6,702 nt of DNA from AM-0621 sp964573505 (GTDB lineage Bacteria > Planctomycetota > Planctomycetia > Planctomycetales > Planctomycetaceae). Shown one piece after another: positions 1 through 6,221 of the stretch; within the stretch, counting starts at the first letter, position 1, and the number at the start of each line of letters is the position of its first letter. The notes beneath the pieces were generated by a model that worked only from the letters and a program-made list of their open reading frames with translations, ran no database searches and was not told where the DNA came from. The stretch spans positions 1 through 6,702 of the forward strand of contig CAZNMS010000486.1 in assembly GCA_964573505.1 (NCBI GenBank), written 5' to 3'. The position numbers were made by a program, and so were the translations under genes.

Positions 1-39
1 AACTTCCTCGCCGAAGTAGTATTTGGCGTAACGACTTAG

Positions 40-210
40 TGTGATTTAGCCCTGGTGGCGCCCGGTCATGATGCGATACTCAACTTACGGGCGAGAAATC
101 GAGTCTTGCAGCGAACCCGCGACCTGTTGCTGCCGCGTCTGATTTCCGGCGAACTGGACGTGTCCGAGTTGCCCATCGAAGTCGAGGAGGCGGCACACGA
201 TTGTGAATAA
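40..210 (+). pseudogene. hsdS: C-terminal fragment of type I restriction specificity subunit HsdS
   Basis: In the full complex HsdS carries two target-recognition domains that choose the DNA site for HsdM and HsdR. Only the far C-terminus is seen here. Read in the frame that ends at the TAA at 208-210, it contains ILNLRARNRVLQRTRDLLLP followed by RLISGELDVSELPIE. This is the very typical HsdS ending: a distal conserved helix, then the LLLPRLISGE signature. The same frame is closed by a TAG at 37-39, and neither other frame of bases 1-39 reads as HsdS: frame 2 stops at once and frame 3 stops with TGA at 42-44. Either the gene is broken just upstream, or a sequence error hides the join. The identification is firm for 76-190. 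That it is a pseudogene rather than an intact gene with an error is uncertain, because the upstream sequence is outside the window. Confidence 0.66.
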
Positions 211-281
211 AAACCCGACTCGAAATCCCCGGCAAGGTGATCACTTTCAGGCCGATAGCCAACTTCGCGGGACCACAATTT

Positions 282-290
282 GGGAAAGGA
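282..290 (+). promoter_or_regulatory. Ribosome binding site for the GNAT gene
   Basis: The purine run GGGAAAGGA ends 7 nt before the ATG at 298, a normal Shine-Dalgarno distance. It favours that ATG over the in-frame TTG at 280, which would add six residues and place this site inside the coding region. The rest of the 87-nt gap between the hsdS remnant and this gene (211-297) shows no hairpin terminator and no promoter I could defend. Confidence 0.55.
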
Positions 291-297
291 CGGGCCG

Positions 298-966
298 ATG
301 ACTTTGCCGCCACCGACGGATTACTGCTTCGTCGCACTCGACTCGAAAGACCGGAGCTTTGAACTGGACATCACCGAGTCCGACGACCGCGTGAAGAAGC
401 ACTTTCAAAGTGTCTGGCAACGTCTGTCGGGAGCTGTCGAGCAGTTCCACAAGACAGACGATTCCACCCCTCCGGCATGGGTGACTTGGGCACCGTGGCG
501 TTGGTGTGAACAACGCGATGACTACGCTGCTCGGCAAAAGTTCGTCGCCTGGAGCGGCTCGCACCTCGTCGGCTTTTTAAACGTCTGGCGAGATTTTCCA
601 TCGGTCCATCAGCCCGCCGAATCGTGTCTCTACATCGAACATCTGGCTGCCGCGCCGGGCAACTTAGAGACAGCCTTGTGGAATAAAAAGTACCGCTATG
701 TCGGCATGGCGTTACTGGCCTATTCCGTCTGGCTCAGTCAACAGCTTGGAACTACGGGCCGAGTCGCCTTGCATGCGTCTGACGACGAAGCGTTAGACTT
801 CTACCGTCGAGTCAGTGCGAAAGTGGGTAACGGACTGTTTCTTCCCGAACGAACCGGTGTGTTGGGTCCGACTCCTCATAGTCGCCACGGCGACGCTCAA
901 CGCGTCTATATGGAGACCAGCGTCGAGGGTGCAGTTCAATTACTGGAGGATTACCGCCGTGCCTGA
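298..966 (+). CDS. GNAT-fold acetyltransferase-like protein (222 aa)
   Basis: GNAT enzymes transfer an acetyl group from acetyl-CoA to an amine; the substrate here is unknown. The core signature is visible: a strand with YIEHLAAAPGN (from residue 112), then the acetyl-CoA-binding turn and helix, with R133-x-x-G136-x-A138 in YRYVGMALLAYSVWLSQQLG. Next come strand VALHA and a C-terminal helix DDEALDFYRR (162-171) typical of GNAT motif B. An upstream strand HLVGFLNVW also fits. The N-terminal ~75 residues (W-rich WVTWAPWRWCEQ) and the C-terminal ~45 residues are not recognised. The ATG at 298 is chosen for its Shine-Dalgarno site. The gene overlaps its downstream partner by 8 nt. The overall shape recalls, from memory, short GNAT-like proteins paired with an unknown protein in toxin-antitoxin-like or defence settings; that role is inference. 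Its CGA-rich arginine usage differs from hsdR. Cytoplasmic: no signal peptide or membrane segment is seen. Confidence 0.72.
   Translation: MTLPPPTDYCFVALDSKDRSFELDITESDDRVKKHFQSVWQRLSGAVEQFHKTDDSTPPAWVTWAPWRWCEQRDDYAARQKFVAWSGSHLVGFLNVWRDFPSVHQPAESCLYIEHLAAAPGNLETALWNKKYRYVGMALLAYSVWLSQQLGTTGRVALHASDDEALDFYRRVSAKVGNGLFLPERTGVLGPTPHSRHGDAQRVYMETSVEGAVQLLEDYRRA
945..950 (+). promoter_or_regulatory. Strong Shine-Dalgarno deciding a GTG start
   Basis: GGAGGA lies 8 nt before the GTG at 959 and inside the end of the GNAT gene. It decides the start of the next gene. The longer in-frame reading from an ATG at 815 lies wholly over the GNAT coding sequence and lacks such a site. Confidence 0.7.
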
Positions 967-1849
967 TCTTAAACCTGTATCGTTCAAGCCTCGGTGGATG
1001 CAGCAACTCTCCGCCGACGATCAGGCAGCGCTGGCCGAGACTCCGGCACTGGGCGATTTTCCCGACGAACCACCTCGGGTTTGCCCACGCATTCTGCCGC
1101 GCGATGAGTCGTGCCGCTTAACCGCAAAGACCGTCAGTGAAGTGATTGAACTGATTCAGAATCTGGTCTGTTATGCGGGCCACGATGTCTACCACGGGCC
1201 AAATCCCGATTTTGCCGACCTACGTTCGCTGAGCGCCGATGTCATCGAGTTTACTCGTTTAACGATCGAGCCTTTTGAGGCGGGCAGCTTCATCATCCCG
1301 ACTCGGTTAGAAGCAAAGGAGTTGGTGGCACCACGAGGTGCAATCTCATCCGCTCCTATTACGACTGATCGAGTCGCCCAACGATTCAGCGAGATCTTAG
1401 AGCAGGTCGGGAATCCCGATCTCGGTACGCGTATCAGCTTTGGAGCATTGCAAACGATCAAAGGGCTCGGTCGAGTCCTAAAACGCGAGGCTGGCAGTAT
1501 TGAGTTCTCAGCGTTCGATAGTCGCAGTCGCGCTTTACCGCGACAGGTCGTGCATGAGGAATACATCACGCGAGTCTGCGAAGTGCTTCAGAGTCGCCGT
1601 CCGTCACATAACAAAGTCGAAGCGATTGAAGGCAAGGTGACGGCGCTGGATATTGTGGACGGCACGCTGTCGTTGAGTTTGGGAAATACTCGTCGACGCA
1701 CAAAGGGCGTGTTCAGCCCAATGTTTCATCCCACCTTGCTGGAGTCCCTTGGTAAGCGGGTCAGGCTCCAGGGTATGATTAGTCAAAAGAGTTCGAGTCA
1801 GACGATTCAGATCGTGGATGTCGAGATTCTCGATTCGGACAGCCAGTAA
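959..1849 (+). CDS. Protein of unknown function with OB-fold-like C-terminus (296 aa)
   Basis: I cannot assign a function. The start is the GTG at 959 (VPDLKPVSFKPRW), supported by the GGAGGA site. The gene overlaps the GNAT stop by 8 nt, so the two are probably translated together. Residues ~50-80 look helical (VSEVIELIQNLV). A strand around GSFIIPTR (109-116) follows, then a mixed region (~125-215). The C-terminus from about residue 220 is beta-rich: IEGKVTALDIVDGTLSLSLG, then a stretch ending FSPMFHPTLLESLGKRVRLQG. This pattern (short strands, an L..LG.RV.V.G turn, a final strand) resembles an OB-fold or similar small barrel. From memory, this layout (helical front, GSF-type strand, OB-like end) recurs in uncharacterised accessory proteins, but I cannot name a family. 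No membrane segment, signal peptide or catalytic motif is visible. Partnership with the GNAT protein is inferred from the overlap and shared composition. Confidence 0.75.
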   Translation: MPDLKPVSFKPRWMQQLSADDQAALAETPALGDFPDEPPRVCPRILPRDESCRLTAKTVSEVIELIQNLVCYAGHDVYHGPNPDFADLRSLSADVIEFTRLTIEPFEAGSFIIPTRLEAKELVAPRGAISSAPITTDRVAQRFSEILEQVGNPDLGTRISFGALQTIKGLGRVLKREAGSIEFSAFDSRSRALPRQVVHEEYITRVCEVLQSRRPSHNKVEAIEGKVTALDIVDGTLSLSLGNTRRRTKGVFSPMFHPTLLESLGKRVRLQGMISQKSSSQTIQIVDVEILDSDSQ

Positions 1850-1869
1850 GCCGAGGGCCAGTAATCGAG

Positions 1870-2442
1870 ATGAGCATCTCTGATCCAAATTCCGGCCCGT
1901 CCGGTGAGATCATCCTCTATCAATCCGAGGATGGCCGGACCAAGCTGCAAGTCCGCATCGAGGACCAGACCGTCTGGCTCACGCAGCGGCTGATTGCCGA
2001 GTTGTTCCAAGTCTCGGTCCCGACGACAAACGAGCATTTGGCCAACATCTACGGCGAGGGCGAACTCGCGCCTGAGGCAACTATTAGGAAATTCCGAATA
2101 GTTCAAACCGAAGGTACTCGGCAGGTCGAACGGCTGCTCGATCACTACAACCTCGACGCGATTCTGGCCGTTGGCTACCGCGTCCGCTCGCTGCGCGGCA
2201 CACAGTTTCGGCAATGGGCGACATCGCAATTGCGAGACCTGTTGGTGAAAGGCTTTGTGCTCGACGACGACCGACTCAAGCGGCGCGGCGACGATGCCTA
2301 CTTCGAAGAGTTACTCGCACGCATCCGTGATATCCGCTCATCGGAACGAGTCTTCTGGCGGAAGGTGCTGGATATCTACGCCACCAGCATCGACTACGAC
2401 CCGCGCGTGGAATCGTCCAAGCTCTTCTTCCAGACGGTGTAA
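1870..2442 (+). CDS. rhuM: RhuM-family protein, N-terminal part (190 aa, premature stop)
   Basis: This is the front half of a RhuM-family protein, named after the Salmonella SPI-3 gene. The family's biochemical role is not established, and members are often found beside type I restriction genes. Diagnostic stretches are EIILYQSEDG near the start, VWLTQRLIAELFQVSVPTTN from residue 35 (a helix-turn-helix-like DNA-binding segment), EHLANIYGEGEL, LDHYNLDAILAVGYRVRS, and RGTQFRQWA (109-117). Translation would end at TAA 2440-2442 after FFQTV, in the middle of a conserved segment, so the product lacks the normal C-terminal half. The ATG at 1870 has GAGGG at 1853-1857 upstream, a slightly long 12-nt spacing, and follows the previous gene by 20 nt. 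Whether the truncated protein is stable or active cannot be judged. The family call is strong; calling this piece a working gene is not. Confidence 0.8.
   Translation: MSISDPNSGPSGEIILYQSEDGRTKLQVRIEDQTVWLTQRLIAELFQVSVPTTNEHLANIYGEGELAPEATIRKFRIVQTEGTRQVERLLDHYNLDAILAVGYRVRSLRGTQFRQWATSQLRDLLVKGFVLDDDRLKRRGDDAYFEELLARIRDIRSSERVFWRKVLDIYATSIDYDPRVESSKLFFQTV
2440..2442 (+). other. In-frame ochre stop inside the RhuM-family gene
   Basis: Reading straight through the TAA gives FFQTV-stop-NKMHWAAHGHTAAE, and the family is expected to have Gln at this point (TVQNKMHWA). A single C-to-T change in a CAA codon explains it. The frame is otherwise open from 1870 to 2937. TAA is used as a normal terminator at 208-210, 1847-1849 and 6207-6209, so code reassignment is not a good explanation. 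Confidence 0.85.
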
Positions 2443-2448
2443 AACAAA

Positions 2449-2937
2449 ATGCACTGGGCAGCTCACGGTCACACTGCCGCCGAAGTCGTGCATCAGCGAG
2501 CGGACGCCACGCTGCCCAACATGGGCATGACATCATGGGCAGGCGAACGTCTCCGTAAGACCGATGTCAGCATCGCCAAGAACTATCTCGCCGAAGACGA
2601 GATCAACGCCCTCAATCGCATTGTCACGGCCTATCTGGAATTCGCCGAGGTGCAGGCACTCAATCGCAAGCCGATGCACATGGCCGATTGGATTATCAAG
2701 CTCGACGACTTCTTGAGACTAAGTGACCGCGACATCCTCACGCATGCCGGAAAGATCAGTCACGAAGCCGCCGTCAAAAAAGCAGAAGCCGAGTTCGACA
2801 AATTTCATGCTGCGCAAGCCGCACTGCCGCAACCGGTCGATCAGCACTTCGAGCAAGCTCTTGAGGAACTTAGTCGGATCGAAAAGAAGCCTGCTCCTTC
2901 GATGAAGAAGAGCACGAAGAAACCTAAGACCAACTGA
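2449..2937 (+). CDS. rhuM: RhuM-family protein, C-terminal part (162 codons)
   Basis: Same reading frame as the preceding fragment, continuing the RhuM-family protein beyond the premature stop. It begins with MHWAAHGHTAAEVVHQRADA, then NMGMTSWAGERLRKTDVSIA, NYLAEDEINALNRIVTAYLE and MADWIIKLDDFL, all typical of the family's conserved C-terminal half. A predicted helical stretch rich in A, E and K (HEAAVKKAEAEFDKFHAAQA) follows. The protein ends in a Lys-rich tail, KKPAPSMKKSTKKPKTN. The ATG at 2449 lies 6 nt after the TAA, so terminating ribosomes could restart there, but no good Shine-Dalgarno is visible. Without restart or readthrough this half is untranslated and the gene is a pseudogene. 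The stop at 2935-2937 is 26 nt before hsdR. Confidence 0.7.
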   Translation: MHWAAHGHTAAEVVHQRADATLPNMGMTSWAGERLRKTDVSIAKNYLAEDEINALNRIVTAYLEFAEVQALNRKPMHMADWIIKLDDFLRLSDRDILTHAGKISHEAAVKKAEAEFDKFHAAQAALPQPVDQHFEQALEELSRIEKKPAPSMKKSTKKPKTN

Positions 2938-2963
2938 CAAGCATCGCTCGCGAGAACGGTTCC

Positions 2964-5900
2964 ATGTCTATCAACGACGCCAAAGCTCTGATCGACCACA
3001 GCGAGAACGCGCTCTGTGAGCAGCCTTCGATCGACCTGTTCGCCGAATTGGAATGGCAGACAGCGAATTGCTTCAAGGAGTTTGATCACGGTCGCAGCTC
3101 GCTCGGTCGCAGTTCCAAGGGCGAAGTCGTGCTCGTCTCAAAATTGCGAGCGGCACTGGAGAAGCTCAATCCTGATCTGCCGCGCGAAGCCATTGGACTG
3201 GCCATTGACGAGATCACACGCGACCGCAGTCTGATGAGTCTCGCCAATGCGAATCGCGACGTGTACCGGCTGCTCAAAGACGGCGTGAAGGTGTCGTTTC
3301 GCGGCGGCGAAGAAGGCGACGAAGAGATTGTAGAGACAGTTCGTGTCATCGACTGGCAAGAGCCGACGAACAACGACTTCTTCCTCGCGTCGCAGTTCTG
3401 GATTGCCGGTGAGATGCACGTTCGCCGTCCTGACCTGATTGGCTTCGTCAACGGTCTGCCGCTGGTCTTCATCGAACTGAAAGCGCCAGACCGATCTGCC
3501 AAAGATGCCTACGACGACAACCTGTGCGACTATCGCGACACGATCCCGCAACTGTTCTGGTTCAACGGTCTGGTGATCTTGTCCAACGGCAAGGACAGCA
3601 AGCTCGGCAGCATCACGTCCAAATGGGAGCACTTCTGCGACTGGAAACGCATCAACAACGAAGGCGAGAAGGGTGTTGTCTCACTGGAGACGATGATTCG
3701 CGGGACGTGCGACAAGACTCGTCTGTTGGACCTCATTGAGAACTTCACACTGTTCCCGGACGTCAAAGGTGGACTGATCAAGGTGGTCGGCAAGAACCAC
3801 CAGTTCCTCGGCGTGAATAACGCTCTGCAAGCCGTGCAAGACATCAAGCAGAATCAAGGCAAGCTGGGCGTGTTCTGGCACACGCAAGGCAGCGGCAAGT
3901 CCATCTCGATGATCTTCTTCGCTCAGAAGATTCTGCGGACGGTGCCCGGCAATTGGACCTTCGTGGTCATCACCGACCGCTTGGAACTCGACAAACAGAT
4001 CTACACGAACTTCACCAGTGCCGGTGTCGTCACCGAAGAAGAATGCCAAGCCACCAATGGCGAAGACCTGAAGCGTTTGCTGACCGAAGATCATCGCTAC
4101 GTCTTCACGCTCATTCAGAAGTTTCGCGGCGAGCGATTCGTTGATCCCAAGGCTGGAGCGGTCAAGAAGTATCCCAAGCTCTCGGATCGTTCCGACATCA
4201 TCGTCATCACTGATGAAGCTCACCGCAGCCAGTACGACTCGCTGGCTCGTAACATGCGCGACGCGCTCCCCAATGCCGCGTTCATCGCGTTTACGGGCAC
4301 GCCGCTGATCGCTGGCGAAGAACGCACCAAAGACGTCTTCGGCGACTACGTCAGCATCTACAACTTCCGGCAGTCAGTCGAAGACGGCGCGACAGTGCCG
4401 CTCTATTACGAGAACCGCATCCCGGAACTGCAACTCGCCAATGAGTTCTTCAAAGACGAGATGGAAGCGATCATCGACGACGCCTTGGCGGAGATCGACG
4501 ACGCCGAGAAACAAGCTGCCTTTGAAAAGAAGCTCGAACAAGAGTTTGCTCGCGAATATCAGCTCATCACGCGCGCGGAACGCCTTGATGCGGTTGCGGC
4601 GGATCTTGTCGAGCACTTCTTAGGGCGTGGCTTCCGTGGCAAAGCCATGATGGTCTGCATCGACAAGGCCACTGCCGTCCGCATGTACGACAAAGTGCAA
4701 GCGCAATGGAAAGCTGGCATCGCCGAACGCGAGCAGCGTCTCACCAAGCTCAGCGGCGCGGCTGCTGACCAATTGCGAGAAGAGCTGGCCTACATGAAAG
4801 CGACCGACATGGCTGTGGTCGTGTCGCAGGCTCAGAACGAAGTCGATGACATGAAGGCCAAAGGTCTCGACATCAAGCCGCATCGCAAGCGGATGGTCGA
4901 AGACGACTTGGAAGCCAAGTTCAAAGATGAGAACGACCCGTTCCGCCTGGTCTTCGTCTGCGCCATGTGGATGACCGGCTTTGATGTGCCGCATTGCTCG
5001 ACCATCTACATGGACAAGCCGCTGCGGAATCACACGCTGATGCAGACGATCGCTCGCGCGAACCGCGTGTTCCCGGATAAAGAATGCGGGACCATCGTGG
5101 ACTATGTCGGCGTCTTCAAGAACTTGAACAAGGCACTGGCTCTCTACGGTGATCCGACTGGTCGATCAAAGGGCGGCGGCAAGGGTGGCGATGACGACGG
5201 CAAGCATCCTGCCAATCCCAAGACCGAACTGCTCGAAAGACTCCAAGAAGCAATTGCCGATACGGCTGCCTTTTGCACCGAGAAAGGCTTCGACGTCAGA
5301 AAGATCCCCGAAGCGCAAGGCTATAATCGCGTCGCATTGCTGGCTGATGCCGTCGAGAAGCTGGTCATCAACGATGAGACCAAGAAGAAGTTTCGCACGT
5401 TGGCTGGCACCGTGGCACGGCTCTACAAGGCCAGTCTGCCGGGTGACGAGGCAGCGGCACTCGCTCCGGTGTGCGTGGCGATCGCAGCCATTGCAAAGGA
5501 CAGCACTCTACAACCGCCCGAAGTCGATATCTCCAAGGTGCTGGGGCAAGTTGAAGACCTGCTCGATCGTTCCATCGCTGCTGAGGGTTACGTGATTGAT
5601 GCGGACCGAGCTAAGCACTTGCTCGACCTAAGTGAGATCGACTTCGAGGCACTCAAGAAGGCATTCGACAAAAGCCAAAAGCGAACCGAAGCTCAGAAAC
5701 TGCGCAACGCCGTTGAAACCAAGTTGCTCAAGATGGTCCGCGAAAACAAGACGCGCATGGACTACCTAGAGAAGTTTCAGCAACTCATCGACGCCTACAA
5801 CTCCGGCAGCGTGAACGTCGAAGAGTTCTTCCGTCGTCTGTGCGACTTCGCAAAGAGCCTCAACGACGAAGACAAACGCGGTTTGGCTGAAGGGCTGACT

Positions 5901-6209
5901 AATGAAGAGTTGGCAATTTTTGACCTACTCACGAAGCCTGATATCAAACTCACGCCGAAGGAATTGAAGGACGTGAAGGGGATGGCTCGGACGCTGCTGG
6001 CGAAGCTCAAGGCGGACAAGCTGGTTCTCGACTGGAAGAAACAGCAACGCACACAAGCTGCCCTCCGTTCGTGCATTGAAGAAGTTCTCGATGGTCTCCC
6101 GGAAAGCTGCTATCCGGCAGAGCTATACCAACTGAAATGCGAGCAAGCCTTCCAGCACGTTTTTGAGAATTACAGCGAGGCGGGACGCAATACCTACACG
6201 GCAGTCTAA
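2964..6209 (+). CDS. hsdR: Type I restriction enzyme HsdR, translocase and nuclease subunit (1081 aa)
   Basis: HsdR joins HsdM and HsdS, pumps DNA using ATP and cuts it far from the recognition site. An N-terminal PD-(D/E)xK nuclease is seen with D157 (RRPDL) and E171-x-K173 (FIELKAP). Shortly after comes N186-x-x-x-Y190, where other HsdR proteins have QxxxY. The SF2 motor follows: Walker A HTQGSGKS with K312, DEAH box D417-H420, TGTP motif 444-447, TGFDVP 671-676 and QTIARANR 694-701. A charged segment (~575-655, AEREQRLTKLSG through KAKGLDIKPHRKR) separates motor parts. A Gly/Asp-rich linker (734-747, RSKGGGKGGDDDGK) leads to a long helical C-terminal region with a DUF3387-like end (FFRRLCDFAKSLN, ELAIFDLL). 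The length is normal for the family and no stop or shift is seen. The ATG at 2964 has only a weak upstream GAGAACGG, so translation may partly depend on the gene before it. Whether it is active depends on HsdM and HsdS, which are not intact in this window. Confidence 0.97.
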   Translation: MSINDAKALIDHSENALCEQPSIDLFAELEWQTANCFKEFDHGRSSLGRSSKGEVVLVSKLRAALEKLNPDLPREAIGLAIDEITRDRSLMSLANANRDVYRLLKDGVKVSFRGGEEGDEEIVETVRVIDWQEPTNNDFFLASQFWIAGEMHVRRPDLIGFVNGLPLVFIELKAPDRSAKDAYDDNLCDYRDTIPQLFWFNGLVILSNGKDSKLGSITSKWEHFCDWKRINNEGEKGVVSLETMIRGTCDKTRLLDLIENFTLFPDVKGGLIKVVGKNHQFLGVNNALQAVQDIKQNQGKLGVFWHTQGSGKSISMIFFAQKILRTVPGNWTFVVITDRLELDKQIYTNFTSAGVVTEEECQATNGEDLKRLLTEDHRYVFTLIQKFRGERFVDPKAGAVKKYPKLSDRSDIIVITDEAHRSQYDSLARNMRDALPNAAFIAFTGTPLIAGEERTKDVFGDYVSIYNFRQSVEDGATVPLYYENRIPELQLANEFFKDEMEAIIDDALAEIDDAEKQAAFEKKLEQEFAREYQLITRAERLDAVAADLVEHFLGRGFRGKAMMVCIDKATAVRMYDKVQAQWKAGIAEREQRLTKLSGAAADQLREELAYMKATDMAVVVSQAQNEVDDMKAKGLDIKPHRKRMVEDDLEAKFKDENDPFRLVFVCAMWMTGFDVPHCSTIYMDKPLRNHTLMQTIARANRVFPDKECGTIVDYVGVFKNLNKALALYGDPTGRSKGGGKGGDDDGKHPANPKTELLERLQEAIADTAAFCTEKGFDVRKIPEAQGYNRVALLADAVEKLVINDETKKKFRTLAGTVARLYKASLPGDEAAALAPVCVAIAAIAKDSTLQPPEVDISKVLGQVEDLLDRSIAAEGYVIDADRAKHLLDLSEIDFEALKKAFDKSQKRTEAQKLRNAVETKLLKMVRENKTRMDYLEKFQQLIDAYNSGSVNVEEFFRRLCDFAKSLNDEDKRGLAEGLTNEELAIFDLLTKPDIKLTPKELKDVKGMARTLLAKLKADKLVLDWKKQQRTQAALRSCIEEVLDGLPESCYPAELYQLKCEQAFQHVFENYSEAGRNTYTAV

Positions 6210-6221
6210 AAGCAGCGAGTC

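Noticed and set aside
280..297. TTG start at 280 for the GNAT gene
   Set aside because: The only Shine-Dalgarno-like run lies between 280 and 298 and serves the ATG at 298.
815..958. N-terminal extension of the 959-1849 gene from an ATG at 815
   Set aside because: It lies entirely over the GNAT C-terminal coding region and has no good ribosome site, whereas GTG 959 has GGAGGA at ideal distance.
1189..1569. Minus-strand reading frames across the window, for example 1189-1569, 3681-4223 and 4620-5033
   Set aside because: They lie opposite well-supported + strand genes, have no recognisable motifs or ribosome sites, and have the composition expected of shadows of GC-rich coding sequence.
298..1849. 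Classical GNAT toxin with ribbon-helix-helix antitoxin
   Set aside because: The partner is 296 residues with a beta-rich C-terminus and lies downstream. It does not resemble the ~90-residue antitoxins of that family.
2440..2442. Reassigned TAA codon (alternative genetic code)
   Set aside because: TAA serves as a normal terminator for hsdS, 959-1849 and hsdR in the same window.
5155..5220. Short Gly/Asp-coding repeat in hsdR as a mobile or regulatory repeat
   Set aside because: It is an in-frame flexible linker between the motor and the C-terminal helical region, and is not a true DNA repeat.
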